Assembly (NCBI RefSeq): GCF_013341275.1
Contig: NZ_CP054476.1
Location: 2,840,988 to 2,904,987, forward strand
DNA: 64,000 nt
Source: Methyloligella sp. GL2
Lineage (GTDB): Bacteria; Pseudomonadota; Alphaproteobacteria; Rhizobiales; Methyloligellaceae
Direction of reading: 5' to 3'
Shown here: one piece after another, positions 29,145-37,378 of the stretch
Numbering within the stretch: the first letter of the stretch is position 1
Layout: every line of letters starts with the position of its first letter
Program-made: the position numbers and the translations under genes
The notes under the pieces: model-generated
Seen by the model: the letters and a program-made list of their open reading frames with translations, nothing else
What the model was told of the DNA's origin: nothing
Database searches by the model: none

Positions 29145-29173
29145 TTGCCAAACACGGGGGATACCCCTATCTA
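29145..29173 (+). promoter_or_regulatory. sigma-70-like promoter before a 32-residue frame
   Basis: TTGCCA at 29145-29150, a 17-base spacer, and TATCTA at 29168-29173. Transcription would start near 29180, giving a leader of about 30 bases with a GGAG before the ATG at 29210. No other gene on the plus strand lies near enough downstream to need it until 29878. Confidence 0.45.
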
Positions 29174-29209
29174 CGGCTCAAAGCTTGACTTCTTGTTTCG
29201 GAGAGTTTG

Positions 29210-29308
29210 ATGGCGCGCTATTTCAGCGACCGGACCCTTGCATCTTTGCTCGCAACCAGCGCGTGCGCTGTGCTGATCTGGATGCTGTCCATGCCGGCCA
29301 CGGTCTGA
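29210..29308 (+). CDS. possible small single-helix membrane protein
   Basis: A 32-residue frame starting MARYFSDRTLASLLATS, in which residues 10-30 form one hydrophobic helix with Cys19 and Trp24. GGAGAG lies six bases before the ATG and a promoter-like pair lies further upstream. After the stop, a short GC stem (29293-29313) and T-rich DNA (to 29339) could end transcription. It is shorter than gene finders usually report. I do not recognise it, and it could be chance. Confidence 0.45.
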   Translation: MARYFSDRTLASLLATSACAVLIWMLSMPATV

Positions 29309-29378
29309 CCGGCCAGGACTTCGCCTTTTCGTCTTTTTTCAAGCCCGCTTTTTAGACGCGTGCACAAGGCAATTGCGC

Positions 29379-29837
29379 CTAGCGCCGGGCCTCGAAGAAG
29401 CGTTTCAGCAAGGCGCTCGCGCGGCTCTCTCCGATCCCCCCATAGACTTCCGGCGCATGATGGCAGGTGGCCTGGGTGAAGAGCCTGGGGCCATGCTCCA
29501 CCCCGCCGCCTTTCGGATCGTATGCCCCGAAATAAAGCCGCCTTACCCGCGCGAAGGAGATCGCCGCCGCGCACATGGCGCAGGGCTCCAAGGTGACGTA
29601 GAGATCGCAATCGGTCAGCCGTTCGGAACCCAGCTTGGCGGCGGCTTCGCGGATCACCATCATCTCGGCATGGGCGGTGGGATCATTCAAAGCCTTGCCG
29701 CAATTCCCCGCCGATGCCAGAACCTCGCCTGAGGCGCTGACAAGCACGGCGCCGACCGGCACCTCGCCGCGCTTTGCAGCGGCTTCCGCCTCCGCCAAGG
29801 CCAGGTCCATCGGGCTTTCGCCTGCGAGGGGCCGCAT
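29379..29837 (-). CDS. tadA: tRNA-specific adenosine deaminase
   Basis: A 152-residue zinc deaminase that turns A34 of tRNA-Arg(ACG) to inosine. The zinc site is TAHAEMMVI (His and catalytic Glu) and EPCAMCAAAI (two Cys), followed by RLYFGAYDPKGGGVEHG. I chose the ATG at 29837 because related proteins begin about ten residues before the MDLALAEA helix; in-frame starts at 29864, 29879 and 29894 exist, but they would overlap the divergent rluB-like gene. The catalytic core is complete. Confidence 0.93.
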   Translation of the reverse strand: MRPLAGESPMDLALAEAEAAAKRGEVPVGAVLVSASGEVLASAGNCGKALNDPTAHAEMMVIREAAAKLGSERLTDCDLYVTLEPCAMCAAAISFARVRRLYFGAYDPKGGGVEHGPRLFTQATCHHAPEVYGGIGESRASALLKRFFEARR

Positions 29838-29877
29838 CTTAGGTTTCGCTTCCAACTTGGGTTCCATGGGAAAAGAC

Positions 29878-30807
29878 ATGCGCCGGTCAGACAATCAGGG
29901 TCAAGAGACGGGTGCGCCCGAAGGTCAAGCGCCGAAGAGCGCGGGCGAGAGCATGCGCATCGCCAAGGCCATCGCCCGGGCGGGGCTTTGCTCGCGGCGC
30001 GAGGCGGAGAAGTGGACGCTCGAGGGGCGCGTGGCGGTGAACGGCAAGGTGCTCGAGGGGCCGGCTTTCGTGGTCTCTCCCGGCGATCAGGTCACCGTCG
30101 ACGGCAAGCCCCTGCCCGCGGCCGAGCTGCCGCGGCTTTGGCGCTATCACAAGCCGAAGGGGCTGGTGACCTCGCATCGCGACGAGCAAGGCCGCAAGAC
30201 GGTGTTCGAAGCTTTGCCACCGGAGCTGCCGCGGGTGATCTCCATCGGGCGGCTGGATATCGCCACGGAAGGCCTCTTGCTGCTGACCACGGACGGGGCC
30301 ATCGCCCGGCATTTGGAGCTGCCGGCCACAGGGTGGCTGCGCCGCTACCGGGTGCGAGCCTACGGGCATGTGACCGATCAGGCGCTGGACGAAATCCGGC
30401 AAGGCGCCGTGGTGGACGGGATCGCCTATGGCCCGGCCGAGGCGGAGATCGAGCGCGAGCGGGGCGACAATGTCTGGCTCACCCTCGGGCTTCGCGAAGG
30501 CAAGAACCGCGAGGTGAAACGGCTCTTGGAGCATCTGGGGCTGAAGGTGAACCGGCTGATCCGCATCTCCTTCGGGCCGTTCAGCCTAGGGGATATGGCG
30601 CCTGGCGCGGTGAAGGAGGTGGAGCCGAAATCGCTCGCCAGCCATCTCGGCGTGGAGCTGGCCAAGGAGCTGGGGCTACGCCAGCCGACCAAGCATGGCG
30701 ACCGCAAGCCGGCGCCCCATCGCCGCCAGGACACGCGCGGCACCGTGCCGAAACCGGAGTCCAAATCGCGAAAGCCCGGTTCGAAGCCCCGGAGGGCGAA
30801 GCGCTAG
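29878..30807 (+). CDS. RsuA/RluB-family pseudouridine synthase
   Basis: A 309-residue protein. An S4 RNA-binding domain (about 25-75, from MRIAKAIARAGLCSRREAE) precedes the catalytic domain with ISIGRLDIATEGLLLLTTDG, where the Asp of GRLD is the nucleophile, and ends in a Lys/Arg-rich tail of about 50 residues. The shape matches RluB, which modifies 23S rRNA helix 89, but RluE/RluF/RsuA relatives are close. The ATG at 29878 has GGGA six bases before it; ATG 29866 is an alternative. rsmD starts at the next base after the stop. Confidence 0.9.
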   Translation: MRRSDNQGQETGAPEGQAPKSAGESMRIAKAIARAGLCSRREAEKWTLEGRVAVNGKVLEGPAFVVSPGDQVTVDGKPLPAAELPRLWRYHKPKGLVTSHRDEQGRKTVFEALPPELPRVISIGRLDIATEGLLLLTTDGAIARHLELPATGWLRRYRVRAYGHVTDQALDEIRQGAVVDGIAYGPAEAEIERERGDNVWLTLGLREGKNREVKRLLEHLGLKVNRLIRISFGPFSLGDMAPGAVKEVEPKSLASHLGVELAKELGLRQPTKHGDRKPAPHRRQDTRGTVPKPESKSRKPGSKPRRAKR

Positions 30808-31377
30808 ATGCGGATCATTGCCGGCAAGTTCAAATCCCACAGCCTGCAGGCACCGAAGGGCGATGCCACGCGGCCGACCTCGGACCGGGTGCGTCAGGCG
30901 CTGTTCAACGTGCTGGAGCACGGCATCGGATTCGATTTCGAGGGGGCGCGCGTGCTGGACCTGTTCGCCGGCACCGGTGCGCTGGGGCTGGAGGCGCTGT
31001 CTCGCGGGGCCAAGTTCTGCTGCTTCATCGACGAGGCCTCCGCCGCGCGGGCGGCGATCCGCAAGAATGTCGAGACGCTGGGCCTGACCGGTGCCACCAA
31101 GATCTGGCGGCGGGATGCCACAAGGCTCGGGCCTGTGGGCACGCTGGCCCCGTTCGATCTCATCTTCCTGGATCCGCCCTACGGTAAGGATTTGGGGGAA
31201 AAAGCGCTTCTGAGCGCCTATGACGGCGGCTGGCTGAAGCCGGATGCCATAGCGGTGCTGGAGGAGCGCGCCGGCACCGAAATTCCTTTGCCTGCCTCAT
31301 TTTCGGTTCTAGACCGGCGCCGCCACGGCGATACCGAGGTCAGCGTTCTTGGGCAAAACTCCACCGACCCCACATGA
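30808..31377 (+). CDS. rsmD: 16S rRNA (guanine966-N2)-methyltransferase
   Basis: A 189-residue SAM-dependent methyltransferase. MRIIAGKFKSHSL and RPTSDRVRQALFNVLEH open it, VLDLFAGTGALGLEALSRGA (near 49-68) binds SAM, and FLDPPYGKD near 127-135 is the catalytic motif for N2-guanine methylation. It abuts the pseudouridine synthase gene, making a two-gene ribosomal RNA modification unit. Confidence 0.95.
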   Translation: MRIIAGKFKSHSLQAPKGDATRPTSDRVRQALFNVLEHGIGFDFEGARVLDLFAGTGALGLEALSRGAKFCCFIDEASAARAAIRKNVETLGLTGATKIWRRDATRLGPVGTLAPFDLIFLDPPYGKDLGEKALLSAYDGGWLKPDAIAVLEERAGTEIPLPASFSVLDRRRHGDTEVSVLGQNSTDPT

Positions 31378-31446
31378 GTGTTGGCCCCGCCGCCAAAGCT
31401 ATGATTTAGTTTCGGCGTTGGGGCTGTTGTGTAGGGGGTTGCCTTG

Positions 31447-32538
31447 ATGCGGCGTAGGTATTGGCTCAGTTCCTTGTTGGCGCGGTACCCCCAGATCCGG
31501 CCCGGGCATCTTGCACTTTTTGCTCTGGTTTTTCTCGCCCCGCTCCTCGCCACACTGTCTCCCGCGAGCGCCTTCCAATCCGGCAATTGGTACGGCAACG
31601 CCAATTACGAGGATGACGGCAGTTTCCGCGACTGCACCATGACCGCCACCTATCAGAGCGGCATCACTCTCGGCTTCATCATCAGCCGCGACTACGATTG
31701 GGGCATGGTGCTGGTGAACGATGGCTGGAACCTCAAAGTGGGCAGCGCCCAGGACATCAGCCTGGAGATCGACGACCGGCCCAAGATTTCCGCCATCGCC
31801 AAGGTGATCGATTCGAAAGGCATCGTGATCCCGCTGGAGAATTCCGACGAGGTGCTCGACGCCATGCGGCACGGGCATCTGCTGACCGTGCATACCGGCT
31901 CTGGCGATCTGGAGTTCGAGCTCCACGGCAGCTCGACGGCAATCCAGGCGCTGGCCACTTGCGTGAAGCAGCAGCTGGCCATGGAGAAGAATGGCGGGCC
32001 GGGCGGCGGCGCCTTCGCCGATCTGCAAGCGGAGCCTGACGAGGCGGAGGCCGACGACACCAAGCTGTTCCATGGCAGCGAGGCGATCGTGTTTGCTTCC
32101 AACCTGCTGGCCGATGCCGGGATCACCGACTACACGATGCTGGATCCGGACAAGAATCCGCTGAGCGGCTTCGACGTGGTCTGGACCTACAGCAACGGGC
32201 TGATCGGGGCGCTGACCGGCTACAAGAACATGCAGGATGTCGATCTCGACGAGGCGGCTGACATCATGATCAGCGACGATGCCAAATCCTGCACCGGCAA
32301 TTTCTCATCCGGCAAGAAGATGGCCGGTCCGGTCGGCTCGGTGAATATCCGGCGGCTCTATACGGCCTGCCGCGGCGATGCCGATCCGATCGAGATCCAC
32401 TACACGCTGTTCAAGACGCCGGCCGGCCACATCATCCAGATCGCCCATATCCGGCTGGACGACAAGCAAGTGCCGCCGGACGAGCTGGCCAATGCGGACG
32501 ATGCGTTTCTGGCACCGCCCGTGGTCGGGGATATGTAG
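31447..32538 (+). CDS. exported hypothetical protein
   Basis: A 363-residue protein with a long basic N-region and a hydrophobic core ([20 protein letters not shown]), predicted cleavage at ASA-FQ near residue 43. The mature N-terminal part, from [19 protein letters not shown] to about residue 180, recalls repeated beta-rich periplasmic proteins of rhizobia with one conserved Cys per lobe. An acidic linker ([10 protein letters not shown]) joins a second domain with two more Cys. No catalytic motif is seen. TTG at 31444 directly precedes the ATG. Its stop is 12 bases before the end of the convergent transglutaminase-like gene. Confidence 0.8.
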   Translation: MRRRYWLSSLLARYPQIRPGHLALFALVFLAPLLATLSPASAFQSGNWYGNANYEDDGSFRDCTMTATYQSGITLGFIISRDYDWGMVLVNDGWNLKVGSAQDISLEIDDRPKISAIAKVIDSKGIVIPLENSDEVLDAMRHGHLLTVHTGSGDLEFELHGSSTAIQALATCVKQQLAMEKNGGPGGGAFADLQAEPDEAEADDTKLFHGSEAIVFASNLLADAGITDYTMLDPDKNPLSGFDVVWTYSNGLIGALTGYKNMQDVDLDEAADIMISDDAKSCTGNFSSGKKMAGPVGSVNIRRLYTACRGDADPIEIHYTLFKTPAGHIIQIAHIRLDDKQVPPDELANADDAFLAPPVVGDM

Positions 32539-32550
32539 GGCGGCTTCGCC

Positions 32551-33411
32551 TCACTCCTGTCCCAGAGCCTTGGCGAGCTTCGCTTGCTCGGTGATCTTGA
32601 CGAAACCGTCGCCGCAGCGCTTGGCCTCGATCTCACAGAAAACCCCAGTCTTTCCGTTCAGGGTGAGCGCGGCATCGAGATTGGCGCGGCTTGTATAGAG
32701 GCCGTAGCGGATATCGGCGTCCTTATCGGTGATGGAGAGGATGTCGAGACGCTTGCGGTAGCGTTTGATCCATTGCCCGTCGCGGCCGCGGAGGTCCCAG
32801 CCACAGCTGCTGGCATTGCAGGGAATGACGGCGTCGAGATCGTCGCCAGCCTCGGCGATGGAAAGGCGTTCTCCCGTGCTGGCGGATTTCCAATAGATAT
32901 CGCCGTCCGGGTCTTGGGTTTCCCAGACGCCGGTCTGCGGGTTCTTCACATCGATCACGACATGGGAATACGGCCTCTCAGGGCGTCCGGTGCCGAACAT
33001 GGCGACGGTGCGCACCTGGTAGCCGAGCGCCGTCAAAATACGGCCGAAGAGGTGAGAGCGGGTGCTGCATTCCATATGGGCGCGCTCGTTGGAGCGGCCC
33101 TCGGCGTGGGCGATGATCTTGCGGAGATAGGGGCCGGTGTTCGGGGCGGAATGCATGGCCCAGAACTCGTCGTCGACCAGGTGACGGCTATGGTCGTTGA
33201 GAAAGCCGCGGATGCGGTCGATCTTGGCGTGGAAATCCTCGGCGGCGCGGTCCATATCGCCGACGGCAATGACCTTCTCCAGATCGGCGGCGAAGCGCTT
33301 CTCGGAGACAAAATCCTTCACCAGCCCGGCACCGATTCCGGTCGACGCGGCAAGCGCGAGAATGGCTGCGATGCCGACCAAAGGCCGGCGCGTGGCCTTG
33401 CGCAAGCTCAT
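32551..33411 (-). CDS. membrane-anchored transglutaminase-like protein
   Basis: A 286-residue protein with an uncleaved-looking N-terminal helix (about 11-31). The order Cys115 (MECSTRSHLFGRILTALGY), His150 (PYSHVVIDV) and Asp167 (ETQDPDGDIYW) matches the Cys-His-Asp triad of transglutaminase/cysteine-protease folds, including the helix after Cys and the strand around His. A further pair of Cys in PCNASSCGW and one pair near the end may form disulfides outside the membrane. I infer a periplasmic thiol hydrolase or a crosslinking enzyme; substrate unknown. Confidence 0.75.
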   Translation of the reverse strand: MSLRKATRRPLVGIAAILALAASTGIGAGLVKDFVSEKRFAADLEKVIAVGDMDRAAEDFHAKIDRIRGFLNDHSRHLVDDEFWAMHSAPNTGPYLRKIIAHAEGRSNERAHMECSTRSHLFGRILTALGYQVRTVAMFGTGRPERPYSHVVIDVKNPQTGVWETQDPDGDIYWKSASTGERLSIAEAGDDLDAVIPCNASSCGWDLRGRDGQWIKRYRKRLDILSITDKDADIRYGLYTSRANLDAALTLNGKTGVFCEIEAKRCGDGFVKITEQAKLAKALGQE

Positions 33412-33479
33412 TGGCTCTACGCCTCAGAAGAGCTACCCCACGGATAAGACTACCACTTTTCGGGCAAAGCGAGACGTCT

Positions 33480-35357
33480 CTAACGTCGCGCGAAGAGCTT
33501 CTCGATATCGGCGATGGAGAGTTCCACGTAGGTGGGCCGGCCGTGATTGCACTGGCCGGAGAACGGCGTGCTCTCCATATCGCGGAGCAGCGCGTTCATC
33601 TCCTGCGCGTTGAGACGGCGGCCGGCGCGGACGCTGCCATGGCAGGCCATGGTGGCCAGCACGTGATCGAGCTTTTCGCCGAGCAGCAGGGCCTGGGCCT
33701 CGTCGTCGCCAAGCTCGTCGGCCAAATCGTTCACCAGCCCCTTGATGTCGCCCTGGCCGAGCAAGGCCGGGGTTTCGCGCACGGCGATAGCATTGCCGCC
33801 GAAAGGCTCGATCACCAGACCCAAGCGCTGCAGATCGTCAGCGGCGGCCAGCAGCCTTGCGCAGCGCTCCTCGTCCAGCTCGACGATCTCCGGGATCAGC
33901 AGGCCCTGGCGGGCGATGCCGCCATTCGCGATGGATGTCTTCAGCCGCTCATAGACCAGGCGCTCATGGGCGGCGTGCTGATCGACGATGACGAGAGATT
34001 GCTCGGTCTCGGCGATAATGAAGGTCTCGTGCAGCTGGGCCCGCGCCGCGCCGAGTGGGAAATCCTGCGGCACCTCTTGCGGGGTCTCAGACGGCGCAGG
34101 ACGCTCGGCGAGCGCTTGGGCGGCCTCGGTATAGGGGCGGCTATCGACGCTCGGCGCATTCAGCGTCCCGAGCGGGGCCTGATAATCCCGATAGGCTTGA
34201 TAGTCGGGGCGTGGGGACGGTGCGCCGCCTTCACCGAAGCCGCCATAGCTCGTCGGCGCGGGCCGAGGCCAAGACGTGTCGCGCCCGGCGGATTGGGTCA
34301 GCCGCGACAGCGCCACCTGGCTAAGGCTCGCCGTGGCGCGGTGACCGGCGGCGGCCAGCGCCTCGCGGAGGCCCGCGATGATCAGCGAGCGCACGGCTTG
34401 CGGCTCGCGGAAGCGCAGCTCCGCCTTGGCCGGGTGGACGTTCACATCCACCTCCTCCGGCGGCAGGTCGAGGAACAGCACCAGCATGGGATAGCGGCCG
34501 GCGGGAATGTAATCGCCATAGGCGCCGCGCACCGCGCCGGTGAGCAGCTTGTCCTTCACCGGACGTCCGTTGACGACGAGATATTGCTGCAGGCTGGTGT
34601 TCTTGTGCAGGGTCGGCAGGCCGGCGAAGCCGCGCAGCCGCATCGAGCCCCGCGCCACTTTCACCGGCAGCGCATCGCGCACAAAGTCGTCGCCCAAGAT
34701 GCGGCCGACCCGGTCGAGGCTGTCGTCCAACAGGCCGGGCTGGCAGGCGGGCATGCGAAAGCTGGCGCGCTCGCCCAGCGTCAGGCTGAAGGCGATCTCC
34801 GGATGGGCGAGGCTCAAGCGCTTGACGCAATCGGAGATGGCGCCGCTCTCGGCCCGTTCCGACTTCATGAATTTCAGCCGCGCCGGGGTGGCATAGAAGA
34901 GATCGCGCACCTGCACCTCGGTGCCGGCGGGAATCGGCGATGGCTTCAGCGCAGCTTTCTTGCCGCCATCGACGGTGATCTCGAAGGCCTCCTGAGCCCC
35001 TTCCGCCCGGCTTTGGATGGTGAGCCGCGCCACCGCGCCGATGGAGGGCAGCGCCTCGCCGCGAAAGCCGAGAGTAGCGATCTGCTGCAGGGTCTCGTCG
35101 TCGAGCTTGGAGGTGGCGTGGCGCTCCACCGCGAGCTGCAGATCCTCAGCGTTCATGCCGCGGCCGTTATCGGTGATAGAGATCAGGCCGAGCCCGCCGC
35201 CGGTGGCGGCAACGTCGATGCGGGTGGCGCCGGCATCGATGGCGTTTTCCACCAGCTCCTTCACCACGCTGGCCGGGCGCTCGACCACCTCGCCGGCGGC
35301 GATGCGGTTCACGAGGCCGGGCGGGAGCTGGCGAATCGGTCTTAGGCTTGATGACAT
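33480..35357 (-). CDS. mutL: DNA mismatch repair protein MutL
   Basis: A 625-residue protein. The N-terminal GHKL ATPase has VKELVENAIDAGATRIDV, ITDNGRGMN and GFRGEALPSIGAV; a Pro-rich linker runs about 340-430; the C-terminal dimerisation domain has DQHAAHERLVYE (Asp459 to Glu470), ACHGSVRAG and CNHGRPTYVEL. The DQHA(x2)E(x4)E form marks an endonuclease-type MutL, as expected where MutH is absent. It stands alone on its strand after a repeat-rich gap of 631 bases. Confidence 0.97.
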   Translation of the reverse strand: MSSSLRPIRQLPPGLVNRIAAGEVVERPASVVKELVENAIDAGATRIDVAATGGGLGLISITDNGRGMNAEDLQLAVERHATSKLDDETLQQIATLGFRGEALPSIGAVARLTIQSRAEGAQEAFEITVDGGKKAALKPSPIPAGTEVQVRDLFYATPARLKFMKSERAESGAISDCVKRLSLAHPEIAFSLTLGERASFRMPACQPGLLDDSLDRVGRILGDDFVRDALPVKVARGSMRLRGFAGLPTLHKNTSLQQYLVVNGRPVKDKLLTGAVRGAYGDYIPAGRYPMLVLFLDLPPEEVDVNVHPAKAELRFREPQAVRSLIIAGLREALAAAGHRATASLSQVALSRLTQSAGRDTSWPRPAPTSYGGFGEGGAPSPRPDYQAYRDYQAPLGTLNAPSVDSRPYTEAAQALAERPAPSETPQEVPQDFPLGAARAQLHETFIIAETEQSLVIVDQHAAHERLVYERLKTSIANGGIARQGLLIPEIVELDEERCARLLAAADDLQRLGLVIEPFGGNAIAVRETPALLGQGDIKGLVNDLADELGDDEAQALLLGEKLDHVLATMACHGSVRAGRRLNAQEMNALLRDMESTPFSGQCNHGRPTYVELSIADIEKLFARR

Positions 35358-35440
35358 GGGTTCAGAAGTATCGAATCTGCGGCCCGGTTCCTAATCCGGG
35401 ACGGGTCTTTTGCACCGCTTCTCCCCAGGGCGATGCCGGC

Positions 35441-35518
35441 GTCATTCCGGCTCAAGCCGGAATCCAGCTTTTCGATGGACGGTGCGTAAGGCTGGATACC
35501 GGCTGTTGCCGGTATGAC
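35441..35518. repeat. REPIN-like element, family 2 copy B
   Basis: A 78-base element starting GTCATTCCGGCTCAAGCCGG and ending in the inverted form GGCTGTTGCCGGTATGAC. It has the same ends and nearly the same length as 28921-28996, with a different central sequence. Confidence 0.75.
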
Positions 35519-35538
35519 CGGTGCCTTGAAGCTCGATC

Positions 35539-35624
35539 GTCATGCCCGGCCTTGTGCCGGGCATCCACGATTTTGGAGAAAGCAGCGCTGTTACGTGGAT
35601 GGCCGGGACACGCCCGGCCATGAC
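35539..35624. repeat. REPIN-like element, family 1 copy B
   Basis: An 86-base element. The left end is GTCATGCCCGGCCTTGTGCC, continuing into a GGGCATCCACG-type arm; the right end is GTGGATGGCCGGGACACGCC, finishing CGGCCATGAC. The core of about 25 bases is unrelated to the other copies. Confidence 0.7.
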
Positions 35625-35662
35625 GGGAGAGACTGGCGCGGGCGCCATAGAGCACGGCTGGT

Positions 35663-35768
35663 CCTCCCCCCTAAAAGGGGGGAGCGAGAGGGGGGTCACA
35701 TTGGCCTGAGAGCACCGGCCAGCGCTGCCGACCCCCACCCCGGCCCTCCCCCTTCCAGGGGGAGGGGG
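35663..35768. repeat. GC-rich inverted pair, family 3
   Basis: The left end CCTCCCCCCTAAAAGGGGGG with GAGGGGGGTC, and the right end GACCCCCACCCCGGCCC with CCCCCTTCCAGGGGGAGGGG, are inverted versions of one bipartite palindrome around a 35-base core. Only one copy is in this window. Confidence 0.65.
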
Positions 35769-35790
35769 TAGGCCGTGCCGCTCCTCTTTG

Positions 35791-35951
35791 TCGCCATCCC
35801 CGGGCATGACTTGAGCCTGCGCCCGGACCGGCGAAGCCGGATCCGGGGGGGCCATGCCGTTACCCCGCCGCTTGCACCGGAGTGTCGAAGGAGCGCTGGT
35901 CGCGTTGAGACGAAACGGCGTGGATGCCCGGATCAAGTCCGGGCATGACGA
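35791..35951. repeat. REPIN-like element, family 1 copy C
   Basis: 161 bases, opposite in orientation to 25037-25201. The left end carries the same extra GC-rich segment (CCGGACCGGCGAAGCCGG), and the right end is the plain palindrome TGCCCGGATCAAGTCCGGGC. The central 60 bases differ between the two copies. Confidence 0.75.
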
Positions 35952-35988
35952 AGGTGCTTTGAGCGAGGCTAGAGAACCAAAATGACCC

Positions 35989-37311
35989 CTAAGCCCCCAG
36001 ATACTGCCGGGTGAGGATCTTGCCCGCTTCCACCGCCGGCTGGTCGAAGGGATCGACGCCCAAAAGATGTGCCGAGAGGATGGTCTCGAGCATGAAATGC
36101 ATCATCAGCGCGCCGAGGGTTTCGGCATCCAGGGTCTCGATATCCATGGTGCGCACGGCCCGGCCGGCATCGATCAGGGCCTGGGGAATGGCCTTCTGCT
36201 GGGCAGCGACGAGATCGCCGGCGCATTTGCCGGCGAGATAATCGGCATTCGCCAGCTTGGCGAGATCGGGCGCGATGCGCGGTCCGGCGCCGGCGCCGCC
36301 GGGGCGGAGCACGGTGATCAGATGCTGCGGCGCGCCGTCGAGATAGAGCTGCAGCTGGCTGTGCTGATCGACCGGGCCCAAGGCCGCGACGGGCGTGGTC
36401 CCCTTCCCGTCCTTGCCGAGGCTCTCGCCCCAGAGCTGCACGAACCAGGCGGCGAAGCGGCCGAGCCGGTCGGAATAGGGCATCAGCACGCTCGCCTTGA
36501 TCCCCTTCTCCTTGGCAAGGCCGATCTGGACCGCAGCACCGATGGCGGGGGCGAAATCGGCCGGCTCGCCATCGGCCATCATGGCGGCGATGACGGAGGC
36601 GGCGCCTTCGCGGATCTTCACCGGATCGATGTCGCGGGCGAGCGCGGCCAACAGCCCGGTATTGGTCAGCGCCGAGAAGCGGCCGCCAATGCCGGTATCG
36701 TGGTCCAGAACCGGGATGCCGTAGGCTTCGCACAGATCGCGCAGGCCGTTCGTCTTGCCCGGCATGGCCGGCTCGGTGAGGCCTAAGAACAGCTCCGGCA
36801 TCTTTTCCTCGAGCCCGTGGGTCCGCACTCTCTCCATCGCCGCAATGGCCTGGGTCAGGGTCTCGGGCGTGCCGCCGGATTTGGAGATCAGGATGAAGCG
36901 TGTGGTCTCGAGATCGAGCCGGGCGAGGCTCAATTCCAAGGTCCGCGCATCGAGATTGTCGTAGAAGCGGGTGCGGGGGTTGGGGCCGTTACGGTCGCCA
37001 TTATCGCCGGGGATCGACCAGCCGCCATACTGAGCGATGGTCTGTCCGCCGAGGCTGGAGCCGCCGGTGCCGAAGAAGACGATGGTCTTGGCGCCTTGCG
37101 CCAGACGCTGAAACGCCTCGACCATGGGCGGGATGTCGTCGCGCCGCTCGGCGACGCGCAGGATCGGCAGGCTGCCGGACTCGTATTCCTCGTGCAGCTT
37201 GTGCATACGCGGCTTGAGCCGGTCGAGATAGCTTTCGAAGGCGAGCGGACTGAGGCCGCCCTCGCCGATCCCCGCTTCGAGACAAGCTTCCACCGATTGC
37301 ACGAATGCCAT
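35989..37311 (-). CDS. pgi: glucose-6-phosphate isomerase
   Basis: A 440-residue SIS-fold isomerase linking glucose-6-phosphate and fructose-6-phosphate. FFGTGGSSLGGQTIAQYG binds the sugar phosphate, GGRFSALTNTGLLA matches PGI signature 1, and LGPVDQHSQLQLYLDG and a late Lys-free helix around PFDQPAVEAGK follow. It is about 100 residues shorter than the usual 540-residue proteobacterial enzyme, closer to the short bacterial class. I chose the ATG at 37311 (MAFVQS) over an in-frame start at 37329. It follows the M16 pair after 67 bases. Confidence 0.93.
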   Translation of the reverse strand: MAFVQSVEACLEAGIGEGGLSPLAFESYLDRLKPRMHKLHEEYESGSLPILRVAERRDDIPPMVEAFQRLAQGAKTIVFFGTGGSSLGGQTIAQYGGWSIPGDNGDRNGPNPRTRFYDNLDARTLELSLARLDLETTRFILISKSGGTPETLTQAIAAMERVRTHGLEEKMPELFLGLTEPAMPGKTNGLRDLCEAYGIPVLDHDTGIGGRFSALTNTGLLAALARDIDPVKIREGAASVIAAMMADGEPADFAPAIGAAVQIGLAKEKGIKASVLMPYSDRLGRFAAWFVQLWGESLGKDGKGTTPVAALGPVDQHSQLQLYLDGAPQHLITVLRPGGAGAGPRIAPDLAKLANADYLAGKCAGDLVAAQQKAIPQALIDAGRAVRTMDIETLDAETLGALMMHFMLETILSAHLLGVDPFDQPAVEAGKILTRQYLGA

Positions 37312-37378
37312 GATCGTTCGTCCCCTCAAGGTTTTGGCGTGAGTGCTCTAGACGCGGCTTCGAGACGCGCGTTCGCCC

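Larger units (their letters stand above)
35358..35988. other. repeat-filled gap between mutL and pgi
   Basis: There is no gene in these 631 bases. Four REPIN-like elements of three families follow one another at 35441-35518, 35539-35624, 35663-35768 and 35791-35951, separated by 20-40 bases. mutL and pgi are both on the minus strand, so the elements lie between the pgi stop and the mutL start; no clear mutL promoter could be picked out. Confidence 0.8.

Noticed and set aside
28830-29378. A tRNA or small RNA gene in this gap.
   Set aside because: The hairpins there belong to the palindromic repeats; I could not fold a cloverleaf and found no conserved tRNA boxes.
35441-35951. The repeat cluster as a CRISPR array.
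   Set aside because: Units are palindrome pairs of several families with unequal spacing, not identical direct repeats with uniform spacers, and no cas genes are near.
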